64,000 nucleotides of DNA from an uncultured Alphaproteobacteria bacterium (GCA_944391565.1 CALXUB010000007.1:1-64000), one strand, 5' to 3'. Positions 18,644-27,874 are shown, counted from the stretch's first letter. Made by a program: numbers and translations. The notes: generated from the sequence alone by a model not told the origin.

Positions 18644-18760
18644 TCGTGGCTTGGCAGCGTTTGCTCACTATAGATGGGTGTTTCCTCGCCCAAACTTTAC
18701 CATTACTGCAACAAACATTTTCAGGTGGAGTACTCGTTTTTTAAGTACACAACATCCAAA

Positions 18761-18773
18761 TGCGCTACAGTTT
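18761..18773 (+). repeat. 13-base direct repeat, copy 2
   Basis: This is the second copy of TGCGCTACAGTTT (first at 18631). A duplication of this kind could mark a past insertion or recombination, or be a relic of an internal gene repeat. Confidence 0.6.
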
Positions 18774-18854
18774 ATTTTATGCCAAAAATAAAAAACTTCT
18801 GCTTTGTTCGGAAACTGCCTATTTAATTCGGACAATCCCTTTTAAAAACAAAGT

Positions 18855-19292
18855 TTAAAAGTTCATTCTGGGGGGCAAATTGCGAATGCGAATCAGATAG
18901 GGCTTTAAAATCTTGTCCCGACTCATAATGTGCCCTAACAGCCAAACATTCAAAAAGTTTGCCAATTTCACGGAAATTTTTCTTTTTTCTTCAATAGAGG
19001 GAGCAACATCAAATTGTTGCCGCATTTCGGAAACATTATGAATAAAAACTTGGTGGCTTTTCATATGATTTTCAATATCGGGGAATTGGATTCGTTCCAT
19101 AATACCTTCTTCATGTGAAAAGTGATTACGTGCATAATCATAACATTTTTCAAAAACTTTTTCGATCATCGGGAAGTCATCGACTTGAGACGCCATATAG
19201 GCCTGGTTGACAACATTTAAAAAAGCTTTATGTTCATCATCCAACGGAGGATAATCTAACATCATACTGTCGCGCCAGGTTGCTAAAGGCAT
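18855..19292 (-). CDS. Bacteriohemerythrin
   Basis: The 145-residue protein has the full di-iron ligand set of hemerythrins. His 21 is in LDDEHKAF. HFSHEE gives His 57 and Glu 61. HMKSH gives His 76 and His 80. GHIMSRD gives His 121 and Asp 126. It should bind oxygen reversibly in the cytoplasm, for storage, sensing or delivery. It starts only 14 bases after ychF on the same strand and probably shares the rplY-pth-ychF transcript. Confidence 0.93.
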   Translation of the reverse strand: MPLATWRDSMMLDYPPLDDEHKAFLNVVNQAYMASQVDDFPMIEKVFEKCYDYARNHFSHEEGIMERIQFPDIENHMKSHQVFIHNVSEMRQQFDVAPSIEEKRKISVKLANFLNVWLLGHIMSRDKILKPYLIRIRNLPPRMNF

Positions 19293-19306
19293 TTTATTTC
19301 TCCTCT

Positions 19307-20410
19307 CTACACGTTAAACAAGAAGTGGACAACATCCCCGTCTTGCATGACATAATTTTTCCCCTCTGAGCGAAGTTTCCCTTGTTCGCGTGCTCCGTTT
19401 TCACCGTGACAGCGCACATAATCATCATAAGAAACGACTTCCGCTCGAATAAACCCTTTCTCGAAATCGGAGTGAATAACACCGGCCGCTTCCGGAGCCA
19501 GGGCTCCTTTTTTGACGGTCCACGCATGAACCTCTTTCGGCCCCGATGTGAAGAACGTCAATAAATTAAGTAGATTATAACCCGCTTTTATGATTCGATT
19601 CAAGCCTGTTTCTTCTAAACCGAGCGAATTTAAAAATTCTTTTTGTTCCTCCGGATCCGTTAACAAAGCAACTTCAGCTTCAATCGCCGCTGAAATAACA
19701 ACAGCTTGATTTCCTTCTTTCCTTGCAAAATCAAAGACTTGTTCCGAATAACGGTTCCCTGTTGCGGCAGCGTCTTCTTCCACATTACAAGCATAAAGAA
19801 CAGGTTTTGCCGTTAATAAAAAAAGTGATTTGAATAATTTTTTTTGTTCCGGATCTGTCGGTTCAACGCTTCTGGCAGGCTTACCGGCACGCAAAGCATT
19901 CAGACAATTCTGCATCACAGGCAACAATTCTTTGGCTTCACGGTCATTCGCACGCGCTTTTTTTTCAAGTGGGATGATTCGTTTTTCCAAACTTTCCAAA
20001 TCCGCCAACATTAGTTCCGTTTCAATGGTTTCGGCATCCCGAACAGGGTCAATGGAGCCTTCAACGTGAGTAATATCATCATTTTCAAAACAACGTAAAA
20101 CGTGGATAATCGCATCAACTTCCCGAATATTCCCCAGAAACTGATTACCCAGGCCTTCGCCTTTTGAAGCGCCTCGAACAAGGCCGGCAATATCAACAAA
20201 TTCCAGTTGTGTATGAACCAGTTTTTCTGCTTTGTCGATTTGTTGCAGAGCATTCATCCGCGGATCCGGGACAGCGACTCGACCGACATTCGGTTCAATG
20301 GTGCAAAAAGGGTAATTAGCTGCCTGAGCTGCCGCCGTAGAGGTGAGGGCATTAAACAACGTTGACTTTCCAACATTTGGTAATCCGACAATACCGCAAT
20401 TAAATCCCAT
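19307..20410 (-). CDS. ychF: Ribosome-binding ATPase YchF
   Basis: YchF is an Obg-family protein that hydrolyses ATP and binds the 50S subunit and 70S ribosomes. The 367-residue protein has G1 [29 protein letters not shown], the NVEED segment in place of the GTPase NKxD, and a C-terminal TGS domain ending [15 protein letters not shown]. It overlaps pth by 11 bases. Confidence 0.97.
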   Translation of the reverse strand: MGFNCGIVGLPNVGKSTLFNALTSTAAAQAANYPFCTIEPNVGRVAVPDPRMNALQQIDKAEKLVHTQLEFVDIAGLVRGASKGEGLGNQFLGNIREVDAIIHVLRCFENDDITHVEGSIDPVRDAETIETELMLADLESLEKRIIPLEKKARANDREAKELLPVMQNCLNALRAGKPARSVEPTDPEQKKLFKSLFLLTAKPVLYACNVEEDAAATGNRYSEQVFDFARKEGNQAVVISAAIEAEVALLTDPEEQKEFLNSLGLEETGLNRIIKAGYNLLNLLTFFTSGPKEVHAWTVKKGALAPEAAGVIHSDFEKGFIRAEVVSYDDYVRCHGENGAREQGKLRSEGKNYVMQDGDVVHFLFNV

Positions 20411-20972
20411 GGATTTCGACTCCTATTTTCTGTGCATAGGCAGAATCGCCTTTTTCAACGTAAATGTCAAGGTTGTCTGCCAAAAGTTCCAATATTTTAT
20501 TTAAGTTTTCTAGTTCTTTTTGGGAAAAATTGGCCAAAACATAGTCAACGACTAAAGCTTTATCTTCCGGACGGCCGATACCGATACGAACGCGCGTGTA
20601 CATCTGACCGATATGTGCGTCAATACTCTTCAGGCCGTTATGTCCTCCGGCACTGCCGCCTGTTTTGATGCGTACCATCCCCGGTTTTAAGTCTAAATCA
20701 TCATGAAAGACTAAAATCTGAGACGGATCAATTTTATAAAAACGAGCGATTTCTCCCACCGCATTGCCCGATAAGTTCATGTAAGTTTGAGGCTTTAAAA
20801 GCAAAACCTTCTCATGACCGATTGTTCCTTCGGCCAATAAAGCGTTGGCTTTGATTTTATAATCGCTAAAAGAATAGCGGCGGAAAATCATATCCGCCGC
20901 CATAAATCCGACATTGTGGCGGTTCTGTGCATATTCCTTTCCGGGATTGCCGAGACCCACCACAAGAAACAT
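20400..20972 (-). CDS. pth: Peptidyl-tRNA hydrolase
   Basis: Pth frees tRNA from prematurely released peptidyl-tRNA. The 190-residue protein has [18 protein letters not shown] (catalytic His in RHNVGF), [12 protein letters not shown], and HDDLDL followed by [13 protein letters not shown]. It lies between rplY (one-base overlap) and ychF (11-base overlap), a widespread order. Confidence 0.97.
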   Translation of the reverse strand: MFLVVGLGNPGKEYAQNRHNVGFMAADMIFRRYSFSDYKIKANALLAEGTIGHEKVLLLKPQTYMNLSGNAVGEIARFYKIDPSQILVFHDDLDLKPGMVRIKTGGSAGGHNGLKSIDAHIGQMYTRVRIGIGRPEDKALVVDYVLANFSQKELENLNKILELLADNLDIYVEKGDSAYAQKIGVEIHGI

Positions 20973-21619
20973 TATTCTTCCTTCGCCGGTTCAGCTGCCG
21001 GAACTGCTGCTTCACCTTCGGCAGGTGAAGTTGCCGGAGCTTCTTCTACTTCTTCTTTCACCGGTTCGGCAATGGTGACAACAGTGTATTCTTCTTCGTC
21101 AACCAGCTTTGTTCCTTCTGGCAGTTTAATGTCTTTATTGGTTAAACCGTCACCGATATCAAGAGAACCGATATCCAATTCCAATTTCTCGGGAATATTG
21201 TCCGGTAAGCAAGACAATTCCAAAGAACGGTGAACAATATTCAATACACCGCCATTTTTAATGCCAGGCGCGGTTTCTTCATTGGTAAAGTGCAAAGGAA
21301 TATCCATAACCAAACGCGCATTTTTGGAAACACGCAAGAAATCAGCATGAATAGGTCTGTCTGTCAGGGGATGATATTGCACATCCTGGCAAACCGTACG
21401 AATTTTTTCGCCGTCAACAGCAATTTCAAATTGGTGCGTCCAAAAACCCGATTTATTTAATAAAGCAACCAATTCTTTTTCCACCAAAGAAATCATTACG
21501 GGCGCTTTTTTGTCGCCATAAATAACAGCAGGGATATTTCCCGTGCGACGTGTCGCTCTGGAGGCCCCCTTACCAGCCTTTTCCCGCTTTTGTGCGGCTA
21601 AATCGATCATTTTTACCAT
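20972..21619 (-). CDS. rplY: Ribosomal protein bL25 (CTC form)
   Basis: The protein binds 5S rRNA. I place the start at 21619 (MVKMIDLAAQKREKAGKG), which begins at the family's usual N-terminus and has AGGA nine bases upstream. An in-frame ATG at 21676 would add 19 residues that look like leader sequence. The 215 residues comprise the L25 domain (SRATRRTGNIPAVIYG) and the C-terminal CTC domain (LDIGSLDIGDGLTNKDIKLPEG), ending in an acidic Ala/Glu/Pro tail. A strong hairpin lies in its leader. Confidence 0.95.
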   Translation of the reverse strand: MVKMIDLAAQKREKAGKGASRATRRTGNIPAVIYGDKKAPVMISLVEKELVALLNKSGFWTHQFEIAVDGEKIRTVCQDVQYHPLTDRPIHADFLRVSKNARLVMDIPLHFTNEETAPGIKNGGVLNIVHRSLELSCLPDNIPEKLELDIGSLDIGDGLTNKDIKLPEGTKLVDEEEYTVVTIAEPVKEEVEEAPATSPAEGEAAVPAAEPAKEE

Positions 21620-21643
21620 TTTTTGTATCCTTTTTTTTGTTAA

Positions 21644-21676
21644 ATGCCTAACTCCTCCAGGGGTGGTGGAAGGCAT
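21644..21676 (-). promoter_or_regulatory. Hairpin in the rplY leader
   Basis: ATGCCT (21644-21649) pairs with AGGCAT (21671-21676). Inside it CCTCCA (21654-21659) pairs with TGGTGG (21664-21669) apart from one T-T mismatch, closing a GGGG loop. It lies 25 bases before the rplY start. In E. coli, bL25 controls its own mRNA through a leader structure, so a similar role is possible here; no 5S-like sequence was confirmed. Confidence 0.45.
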
Positions 21677-21720
21677 ACCTTGTTTCAGGTGTTCCTTAAA
21701 TACATCAAAATCAAAAAAAA

Positions 21721-21741
21721 AGCAAGAATTTTTTTCTTGCT
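21721..21741 (-). terminator. Intrinsic terminator between cvpA and rplY
   Basis: On the minus strand AGCAAGAA pairs with TTCTTGCT across a five-base loop and is followed by eight T. It could end the cvpA-side transcript. If rplY transcription starts upstream of it, it could act as an attenuator about 100 bases ahead of rplY. Confidence 0.75.
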
Positions 21742-21840
21742 CCTGGATGATTATTCTTTAGACAAGGTGAGTGAACAAAGGAAAAACATGTTTTAATCAT
21801 CGTTCTGAAAGTTTTATTTATTTTAATCATTTTAAAGAAA

Positions 21841-21861
21841 CAGCCTACTTATCGCAGGCTG
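21841..21861. terminator. Hairpin after cvpA
   Basis: CAGCCT and AGGCTG pair across a nine-base loop, 25 bases after the cvpA stop. T-rich sequence follows on both strands, so it may work in either direction. Confidence 0.6.
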
Positions 21862-21886
21862 CTTTTTCTCAGAGGAATGAGAAAAC

Positions 21887-22552
21887 TTATTCGGTAATTT
21901 GTTGTAAAATCAAAGCATTTAAATCTTCGCGTTCGGAATCCTCATATGTTGATTCTTCCTTTTTGTTTTCTTCCGTAGCTTCTGTTTTAGACGTTTCTTG
22001 TGCTTTTTCTTCTTTTTTAATTAAATCTTGGATACTTTTTTCATCCGCCGGAACGTCAACTTGCTTTAGCTTGTCAGCCAAGGAGACCGGCAGGATTTTT
22101 TCAAGCCACTCCGTTGCCTTTTGCACATAAGGCAATGTAAAACTGCTTTCCTGATAATCTTCCATTTGCTTCGGAGAAATTAACAAAGACGCACCGAAGT
22201 AAATGATGACGATAAAAAGACCGCCGCGCAAAATACCAAAGAAAAATCCAAGTAATCTGTCAAGACCGCTGAGCGCGCTTTGCCGTAGTTTTGCGGTAAT
22301 ATGAGCGTTAATAAGGGTGCAGATCACTAAAATAACTAAAGCAATCACGGCAGCAGCAACAATATCTGCAATCGTTGTATTTGAAATCAGCTTGCGGAAT
22401 AAAGGGCGAGCGTAGGTTAAACCGTAAAGAGCACCAAAGGCAGCCAATACCCAGGCGGTTAATCCAAGCAATTCACGAACTAAACCACGGTACAATGCAA
22501 AAATACCAGAGATTAGAATCGTCAATAAAACAATGGCGTCAATCAGTCCCAT
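21887..22552 (-). CDS. cvpA: CvpA family membrane protein
   Basis: The 221-residue protein has four hydrophobic helices and the CvpA signature: DAIVLLTILISGIFALYRGLVRELL at the N-terminus, then the SGLDRLLGFFFGILRGGLFIVI helix. A charged Glu/Lys-rich tail follows. CvpA was linked to colicin V export and purF-region biofilm traits in E. coli; its exact role is not settled. It starts one base into the end of radA and is the last gene of the mlaE-mlaF-radA-cvpA block. Confidence 0.88.
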   Translation of the reverse strand: MGLIDAIVLLTILISGIFALYRGLVRELLGLTAWVLAAFGALYGLTYARPLFRKLISNTTIADIVAAAVIALVILVICTLINAHITAKLRQSALSGLDRLLGFFFGILRGGLFIVIIYFGASLLISPKQMEDYQESSFTLPYVQKATEWLEKILPVSLADKLKQVDVPADEKSIQDLIKKEEKAQETSKTEATEENKKEESTYEDSEREDLNALILQQITE

Positions 22553-23949
22553 CAGTCTTTCCTCATAAAAATATCAACAATGCTTTTCAAATGACCTACT
22601 TCTATCACATGCAGCGCGGAAGTTAAAGCAGTTTTTTTCCTGCCGGTATGCATTGGCGGCATTAAGGCTTTTTCAAAACCCAGTTTCGAGGCCTCTTTTA
22701 ATCTTAAATCCATCTGCGGAACGGCGCGAGTTTCACCGGATAAGCCGATTTCGCCAAAAACAACCATGTCGGCAGGAACAGGTTTTTGCGTCAAAGATGA
22801 AATCAGCGCCGCCGCTACAGCCATGTCGGCAGCCGGTTCGGTAATTTTTAAACCGCCCGCTACATTCAAATAAATATCACGATTGCCCAAAATTAAACCG
22901 CAACGGGTTTCAAGAACCGCTAAAATCATATTCAACCGATTTGAATCCCATCCGACAACGGCTCGTCTGGGTGTGGCTCCGTTTGACGGGGCCGCTAAGG
23001 CTTGAATTTCAACCAACATTGGACGGCTGCCTTCAATACCGGCAAAAACACATGAGCCGGATATGTTGCCACGTCGTTCAGCTAAAAACAAAGCAGAAGG
23101 ATTAGGAACTTCGGCCAAGCCTGTTTCCGTCATTTCAAAAACCCCGATTTCATCCGTGGCGCCAAAACGGTTTTTAACCGCGCGCAAAATTCGAAAGTGA
23201 TGGCCGCGATCTCCTTCAAAATATAAAACCGTGTCCACCATATGTTCCAAAACACGAGGTCCTGCCAATGTTCCTTCTTTTGTCACATGTCCGACTAAAA
23301 ATAAAACAAAACCGCGTCGTTTTGCCAGACGGATCAATTCATGGCCGGATGCGCGGACTTGCCCAACCGTTCCGGGAGCTGAATCAAAAGTATCTACAAA
23401 CATGGTTTGTATCGAGTCAATGACGACAATATCAGGCGGCTCATGGGTGTCCAACGTGGTGACGATATCGCGAACATTCATCGCCGAGGCGAGTTCGACC
23501 TGTGCATTGCTCAAACCCAAACGAGCCGCTCGCAATCGAATTTGATCGATAGATTCTTCGCCTGATATGTAAACACATCGGGCAGGGGCTCCTTTTTTGT
23601 TGACACATGTCGAAAGTTTTGCCATTGCTTGCAGAAGAAGTGTTGATTTACCAATTCCCGGATCGCCTCCGACAAGAATGACAGATCCTTCAACTAATCC
23701 GCCGCCGCAAACCCGATCCAATTCAGCGATTGTTGATTTCATGCGAAAAGTTTTTTCCGATACACCTTTTAAGTCAACAAACTCAATTTGTCGACCGTTT
23801 TTGGCAGAAACAGATTTCGGCATTTCAGCAGAAGGCATAGCTTCTTCAATAATTGTGTTCCACTGACCGCATGTATCACATTTGCCGCTCCATTTAGCAT
23901 GGACAGCACCACATTCTTGGCAAACAAAACGCGTTGTCGGTTTCGCCAT
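22552..23949 (-). CDS. radA: DNA repair protein RadA
   Basis: RadA is a RecA-like helicase acting on recombination intermediates. The 465-residue protein begins with a four-cysteine zinc finger (CQECGAVHAKWSGKCDTCGQ). The ATPase core has Walker A GGDPGIGKST and the RadA-specific KNRFGATDEIGVF motif, and a Lon-like C-terminal domain follows (GETRAVPQMDLRLKEASKLGF). Start and stop abut mlaF and cvpA by one base each. Confidence 0.97.
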   Translation of the reverse strand: MAKPTTRFVCQECGAVHAKWSGKCDTCGQWNTIIEEAMPSAEMPKSVSAKNGRQIEFVDLKGVSEKTFRMKSTIAELDRVCGGGLVEGSVILVGGDPGIGKSTLLLQAMAKLSTCVNKKGAPARCVYISGEESIDQIRLRAARLGLSNAQVELASAMNVRDIVTTLDTHEPPDIVVIDSIQTMFVDTFDSAPGTVGQVRASGHELIRLAKRRGFVLFLVGHVTKEGTLAGPRVLEHMVDTVLYFEGDRGHHFRILRAVKNRFGATDEIGVFEMTETGLAEVPNPSALFLAERRGNISGSCVFAGIEGSRPMLVEIQALAAPSNGATPRRAVVGWDSNRLNMILAVLETRCGLILGNRDIYLNVAGGLKITEPAADMAVAAALISSLTQKPVPADMVVFGEIGLSGETRAVPQMDLRLKEASKLGFEKALMPPMHTGRKKTALTSALHVIEVGHLKSIVDIFMRKD

Positions 23950-24785
23950 TATTCATCCGCCTTTACAGCCATTTGAATAGGGCCTTTCGCCGAACCGGCA
24001 ATAAATTGCCGAACATAAGGATTTTTTGTTTTTTCAATTTCTTTTACTGTTCCGATCCAAATGATTTTACCCTCATAAAGCATGGCAATTCTGTCGGCAA
24101 TTTTGCGGGCTGAGGCCATGTCATGTGTAATGGTCAGTGCAGTTGCCCCCAGTTTTTTGACACAGGAAACAATCAAATCATTGATAATATCACTCATAAT
24201 GGGGTCCAGTCCGGTCGTCGGCTCGTCAAAGAAAATAATATCAGGGGAGGAAGCAATTGCCCGTGCTAATCCAACACGTTTTTTCATCCCACCGGACAAG
24301 TCTGCCGGATCCAAATGAGCTACATCTTCTCCCAATCCGACTTGAGCCAATTTTTCAACGGCAATGTGATAGGCCTCTTTGCGGCTCATTTTTTTGCCCT
24401 GCATCAGACCGAAAGCAACATTTTCCCAAACAGACATGCTGTCAAACAAGGCCGCACCTTGAAATAACATGCCGATTTTGCTATTCACTTGTTCGTGAAC
24501 TTTGGCAGAAGCAGCGGCAACTTCTCTTCCATCTACCGTAATAGAGCCCTTCTCCGGCGTTAGCAAACCCAAAATGCATTTTAATGTGACGGATTTACCG
24601 GTTCCGGAACCGCCGATTATGACAACAGATTCCCCGCGTTGAATTTCCAAGTCAACACCGTTTAAAACAACTTTTCTGCCAAAAGACTTATGAACGTCTG
24701 TCAGTTTGATCATGGGAGTGCTTTTTTCTTTCCCTTTCAGAAGGTTAACAGTCCTTTTTAAAATAGATTTTTGAGCTGTCGGCAT
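23949..24785 (-). CDS. mlaF: ABC transporter ATPase, MlaF type
   Basis: This is the ATPase of a phospholipid-trafficking ABC system. The 278-residue protein has Walker A GGSGTGKS, the Q loop, the signature LSGGMKKRVGLARAI, Walker B IIFFDEPTTGLDP, and the typical MlaF/Ttg2A ending. An extra N-terminal stretch of about 25 residues precedes MIKLTDVHKSFG. The ATG at 24785 is supported by AAGGAGG eight bases upstream. It pairs with mlaE 11 bases upstream; mlaD and the remaining partners are not in this window. Confidence 0.92.
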   Translation of the reverse strand: MPTAQKSILKRTVNLLKGKEKSTPMIKLTDVHKSFGRKVVLNGVDLEIQRGESVVIIGGSGTGKSVTLKCILGLLTPEKGSITVDGREVAAASAKVHEQVNSKIGMLFQGAALFDSMSVWENVAFGLMQGKKMSRKEAYHIAVEKLAQVGLGEDVAHLDPADLSGGMKKRVGLARAIASSPDIIFFDEPTTGLDPIMSDIINDLIVSCVKKLGATALTITHDMASARKIADRIAMLYEGKIIWIGTVKEIEKTKNPYVRQFIAGSAKGPIQMAVKADE

Positions 24786-24796
24786 TGTTTTCCTCC

Positions 24797-25576
24797 TTAG
24801 GTATTAAAAAACAGTTCAGTCAGGATGTAGTTGAAAATCAAAATTAAAATAGAGGCGGAAACAACAGCATTTGTGGTTGCGGCACCGACTCCTTGCGCAC
24901 CGCCCTTTGAATTAAAGCCGTTATAACAGCCCAACAACGTAATGATAAAACCGAATACTGAAGCTTTAACCAAACCTGAAATAATATCCATCGGTTTCAT
25001 GAAGTCCCAAGTATTGACTAAATAAGAAGTCGCATTGAAATCAAGTTTATAAACTCCGATCAAATAACCACCGCAAATACCAATAATATCACCGATCAGA
25101 ACTAAAACGGGCAGCATTAAAACACCGGCGATGATGCGGGGCGCAATCAAGTATTTAAAAGGATTTGTGGACAGCGTAGATAAAGCATCAATCTGCTCTG
25201 TCACGCGCATGGTTCCGATTTCGGCAGCCATTGCCGCCCCGATTCGGCCCGCTACCATCAAACCGGCCATAACGGGAGCCAGCTCTCGGGTCACAGCAAC
25301 CAAGACAACCATGGAAACGGCTCCTTCTGCTGAAAAACGAGCAAAACCCGTATAGGTCTGAAGAGCAATGACCATACCGGCGAACAAAGTTGTCAACGCA
25401 ACAACCGGCAAAGAGAAAAAACCGACTTGAATCAGCTGAGATAAAATTTGTTTAAAGTAAAACGGTGGCGTAAAACAGTGATAGATTGTTTTGACGGTAA
25501 AAATACCAAGTCGTCCTGCCGCTTCAAAAAAGTGGATGAAAACACGTCCGACAAGCGTGATAAATTCCATAATCAT
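24797..25576 (-). CDS. mlaE: MlaE-type ABC permease
   Basis: The 259-residue membrane protein carries the MlaE family core: VALTTLFAGMVIALQTYTGFARF, TRELAPVMAGLMVAGRIGAAMAAEIGTM, and DALSTLSTNPFKYL. It has five predicted helices and a GCYNGFNSKGGAQGVG loop. Together with MlaF it should move phospholipids between the membranes and so keep the outer membrane asymmetric. It is the first gene of a four-gene minus-strand block. Confidence 0.93.
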   Translation of the reverse strand: MIMEFITLVGRVFIHFFEAAGRLGIFTVKTIYHCFTPPFYFKQILSQLIQVGFFSLPVVALTTLFAGMVIALQTYTGFARFSAEGAVSMVVLVAVTRELAPVMAGLMVAGRIGAAMAAEIGTMRVTEQIDALSTLSTNPFKYLIAPRIIAGVLMLPVLVLIGDIIGICGGYLIGVYKLDFNATSYLVNTWDFMKPMDIISGLVKASVFGFIITLLGCYNGFNSKGGAQGVGAATTNAVVSASILILIFNYILTELFFNT

Positions 25577-25664
25577 TCCTTTCTGCGAGTTTCTTTCTTT
25601 TGGTGACTATAGCCGTGTTTGAAGTCTTTTTCAATAAAAAAACATCTGTTTTTGAAAAAAACGC

Positions 25665-25691
25665 TTGACACAGAAAGAGAACATGTATAGA
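25665..25691 (+). promoter_or_regulatory. lexA promoter
   Basis: TTGACA (25665-25670) is followed by TATAGA (25686-25691) after 15 bases, or by a weaker TAGAAC after 17. The start of lexA lies about 30 bases downstream. The LexA box overlaps the -10 region. Confidence 0.65.
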
Positions 25692-25693
25692 AC
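25679..25693 (+). promoter_or_regulatory. LexA box (SOS operator)
   Basis: GAAC-atgtata-GAAC is an exact match to the alphaproteobacterial LexA operator GAAC-N7-GAAC. It covers the -10 region of the lexA promoter, so LexA should repress its own gene. Confidence 0.88.
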
Positions 25694-25720
25694 GAAAGAA
25701 GAATAAAAAAGCGAGGGATC

Positions 25721-26368
25721 ATGCTGACGCAAAAACAACATCAACTTTTGATTTTTATCGATAAATATTTAAAAGAAACCGGTATTTCTCCTTCTTATGA
25801 TGAAATGAGAGAAGCATTGGGATTAAAATCAAAATCGGGAATACATCGTTTGATTTCGGCACTGGAGGAACGACACTTTTTACGCCGTCTGCCTTTTAGG
25901 GCACGTGCGCTTGAAGTGTTGAAGCTGCCGGCTTCCGAACTTCGAGCGCCGGCCAAACTTCTTCGGCCGGATTTTCAAGCTGCTGCAGAGCAGGTTATTC
26001 CTTTATATGGTAAAATTGCTGCTGGGACACCGATTGAGGCCATTCGTGATCCGGAAGCAAATGTTTCCGTTCCGTCCTCTATGTTGGGACGCGGTGAACA
26101 TTATGCTTTGACGGTGGAAGGTGATTCAATGATCAATGCCGGTATTCTGGACGGGGATACGGTTATTATTGAACGAACAGACACGGCGGAAAACGGCCAA
26201 ATTGTCGTTGCTTTGGTGGATGGTTTTGAAGTCACGTTAAAGCGTTTGCGCCGGCAAGGCAGCTCTATCGCTTTGGAACCTGAAAATCCGGCGTATCAAA
26301 CGCGAATTTTGCCGGCTTCGCGTGTGGCTGTGCAGGGGCGCTTAATCGGGTTGATGCGTAATTATTAA
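25721..26368 (+). CDS. lexA: SOS repressor LexA
   Basis: LexA represses DNA-damage genes and cleaves itself when stimulated by RecA filaments. The 215-residue protein has the N-terminal winged helix ([39 protein letters not shown]). The Ala 101-Gly 102 cleavage site is in IAAGTPIE. The catalytic serine is in EGDSMI (Ser 136) and the lysine in VTLKR (Lys 174). Its own promoter contains a LexA box. Confidence 0.97.
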   Translation: MLTQKQHQLLIFIDKYLKETGISPSYDEMREALGLKSKSGIHRLISALEERHFLRRLPFRARALEVLKLPASELRAPAKLLRPDFQAAAEQVIPLYGKIAAGTPIEAIRDPEANVSVPSSMLGRGEHYALTVEGDSMINAGILDGDTVIIERTDTAENGQIVVALVDGFEVTLKRLRRQGSSIALEPENPAYQTRILPASRVAVQGRLIGLMRNY

Positions 26369-26482
26369 AAGGGAAAAGAACTTTTCATCCTTTTGTTCAG
26401 CATCTAAAAAATATATCGAAATCCGTTGCAAAATTAAAAACTTTCTGGTATTCTGTTTTTTTATCCAGAAAAGGAAACGCAA

Positions 26483-26812
26483 ATGACCGATGTTATTAGA
26501 AAAGGAAAAATTATAGAGCTTTGGACAAAATCGGATGAAAAGCATGTCATTGCTTTTATTGACGGTATGCCGTGTAAATTGGGCTATTGTATTCCAAGAT
26601 CCTGCTTGGATGAAAAGCAAGTGACTTTGCAAAAAGGCGATGAGTTGACGTTATACTTTACTGAAAAAGATCGTTTAGGCTTTTCTTCTTTGAAAGGTGT
26701 AGATGTAAACGGAGCTTCATTGTATTATCGTCAGACGGCTTCTCAAAAAGTAAAATTACCTATTCATCATACTTCGATCTATCAGAATTTTTTTCAAGGA
26801 CATAGCCGTTAA
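26483..26812 (+). CDS. Hypothetical protein, possible small beta-fold
   Basis: This 109-residue cytoplasmic protein has no signal, membrane helix or recognised motif. The first 80 residues alternate short charged strands and turns (GKIIELWTKSDEKHVIAFIDG, then GDELTLYFTEKDRLGFSSLKG), which looks like a small beta-barrel resembling the nucleic-acid-binding OB or cold-shock type. That is a guess from pattern only. It follows lexA by 114 bases and is closed by a strong terminator, so it is probably a single-gene unit. Confidence 0.6.
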   Translation: MTDVIRKGKIIELWTKSDEKHVIAFIDGMPCKLGYCIPRSCLDEKQVTLQKGDELTLYFTEKDRLGFSSLKGVDVNGASLYYRQTASQKVKLPIHHTSIYQNFFQGHSR

Positions 26813-26832
26813 ATTCAAGTTCCTTAATTTTA

Positions 26833-26862
26833 AAAAGCCTCCTGTGCGGGAGGCTTTTTTTA
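26833..26862. terminator. Strong intrinsic terminator
   Basis: AAAAAGCCTCC pairs with GGAGGCTTTTT across a six-base loop and is followed by more T. It ends the gene at 26483 and, being symmetrical, can also serve the convergent gene at 26913. Confidence 0.92.
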
Positions 26863-26912
26863 TATCCGTTTTGAAAGGGCTTTATTTGATAGTAAAGCCT
26901 CTTTTGACTGCA

Positions 26913-27761
26913 TCAATAAACATATTCGATTTGTTGTTGCAGCTTTAGAACTTGAGGTTGTTCTTCCATGCGAGCTTTTTTCTGACGCAGGAAAAGCATT
27001 GCTTTCGTGTTTTTGAACGGGTCTTTATAAACTTCATTGGCCGCAATACAATAGGCCGTATAAAGATGCCTTAATGCTTCTTTGAAAGCAGGGTTTTGCT
27101 GAGCATACGCCATCGGTGTTAAGGTATTGGCTTGTTGAAAATAGGTTTGAAACAGCTTTTTATCTTTTTTTAAGCCGGCATCTAACCGTTGTTTACGCAT
27201 TCCGTAATAAGCACCGATAATTTGCAAAAGGGCTTGTGCAGGATTGGTTTTGTCTTCCGGAACTTTTTTGCTTTTACGGAAAGTAAGTGAATCTAACCAG
27301 GGATTTGTCATATCTTCTAATAACAAATTGCCGGACTTGATATGTTTGGCATCTTCTACAATCGTTTGCCACAAGTTTTGTGCAGATTGTTCAACATTTG
27401 GGTTATATTCAATTTCGGAAAAAACTTGGTTAATCTGAGAAGATTTGATTGTTTTCAGCCACAGAGCCGTTTGTGAGCTTCGTTTATCTTTATAATAAGG
27501 AAAATATCCTTTAAAGTCGTGATTTTTATTGACTTTTAATAAAAAGCGACCAACCTTCAAAGCATTTTGCTGTTCAAGTGTTTCATAAGGGATATTTGTT
27601 GAAAAAGGTGTACGTGTATAGGTATTCGTCGTTTCAACAATATAACTTGTGTATAAGTCTGTCACTTTTTTTATTTCAAACAGGTACAGATCTCCGCAGT
27701 TAATACGTTTTTCCAAAGAAAAGCATCGTTTGTCATCCAGATAAATTTGAAGCTCTTGCAT
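26913..27761 (-). CDS. Hypothetical protein, unknown family
   Basis: This 282-residue, mostly charged and helical protein has no signal or membrane segment. It has a Tyr/Thr-rich N-terminal third (LYTSYIVETTNTYTRTP) and a helical, glutamine-rich C-terminus ending in LKLQQQIEYVY. I do not recognise the family and see no catalytic motif. RBS-like AAGGAG lies seven bases before the start. It stands alone, convergent with the unknown gene at 26483 and next to tRNA-Thr. Confidence 0.65.
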   Translation of the reverse strand: MQELQIYLDDKRCFSLEKRINCGDLYLFEIKKVTDLYTSYIVETTNTYTRTPFSTNIPYETLEQQNALKVGRFLLKVNKNHDFKGYFPYYKDKRSSQTALWLKTIKSSQINQVFSEIEYNPNVEQSAQNLWQTIVEDAKHIKSGNLLLEDMTNPWLDSLTFRKSKKVPEDKTNPAQALLQIIGAYYGMRKQRLDAGLKKDKKLFQTYFQQANTLTPMAYAQQNPAFKEALRHLYTAYCIAANEVYKDPFKNTKAMLFLRQKKARMEEQPQVLKLQQQIEYVY

Positions 27762-27874
27762 CTTTATCTCCTTAAATTTAAAAACAAGCTTTCAGTTTAT
27801 CAAGATTTTTTCTTTTTGTCAAATATTTTCTGTACATTGTTGCTTATTGTAAATAAAAGAAAAAGAATTAAAAA

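Larger units (their letters stand above)
18539..18854. other. Gene-free stretch with degenerate coding signal
   Basis: No intact gene is seen between the F0 operon and the hemerythrin gene. On the minus strand one frame is open for about 55 codons (roughly 18588-18755) and reads like a Cys-rich secreted protein fragment (CCSNGKVW, then KRCQATKTVAQKKDPR) ending in a lysine-rich tail. It begins after a stop with no start codon. It is probably the remnant of a decayed gene. Confidence 0.35.
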
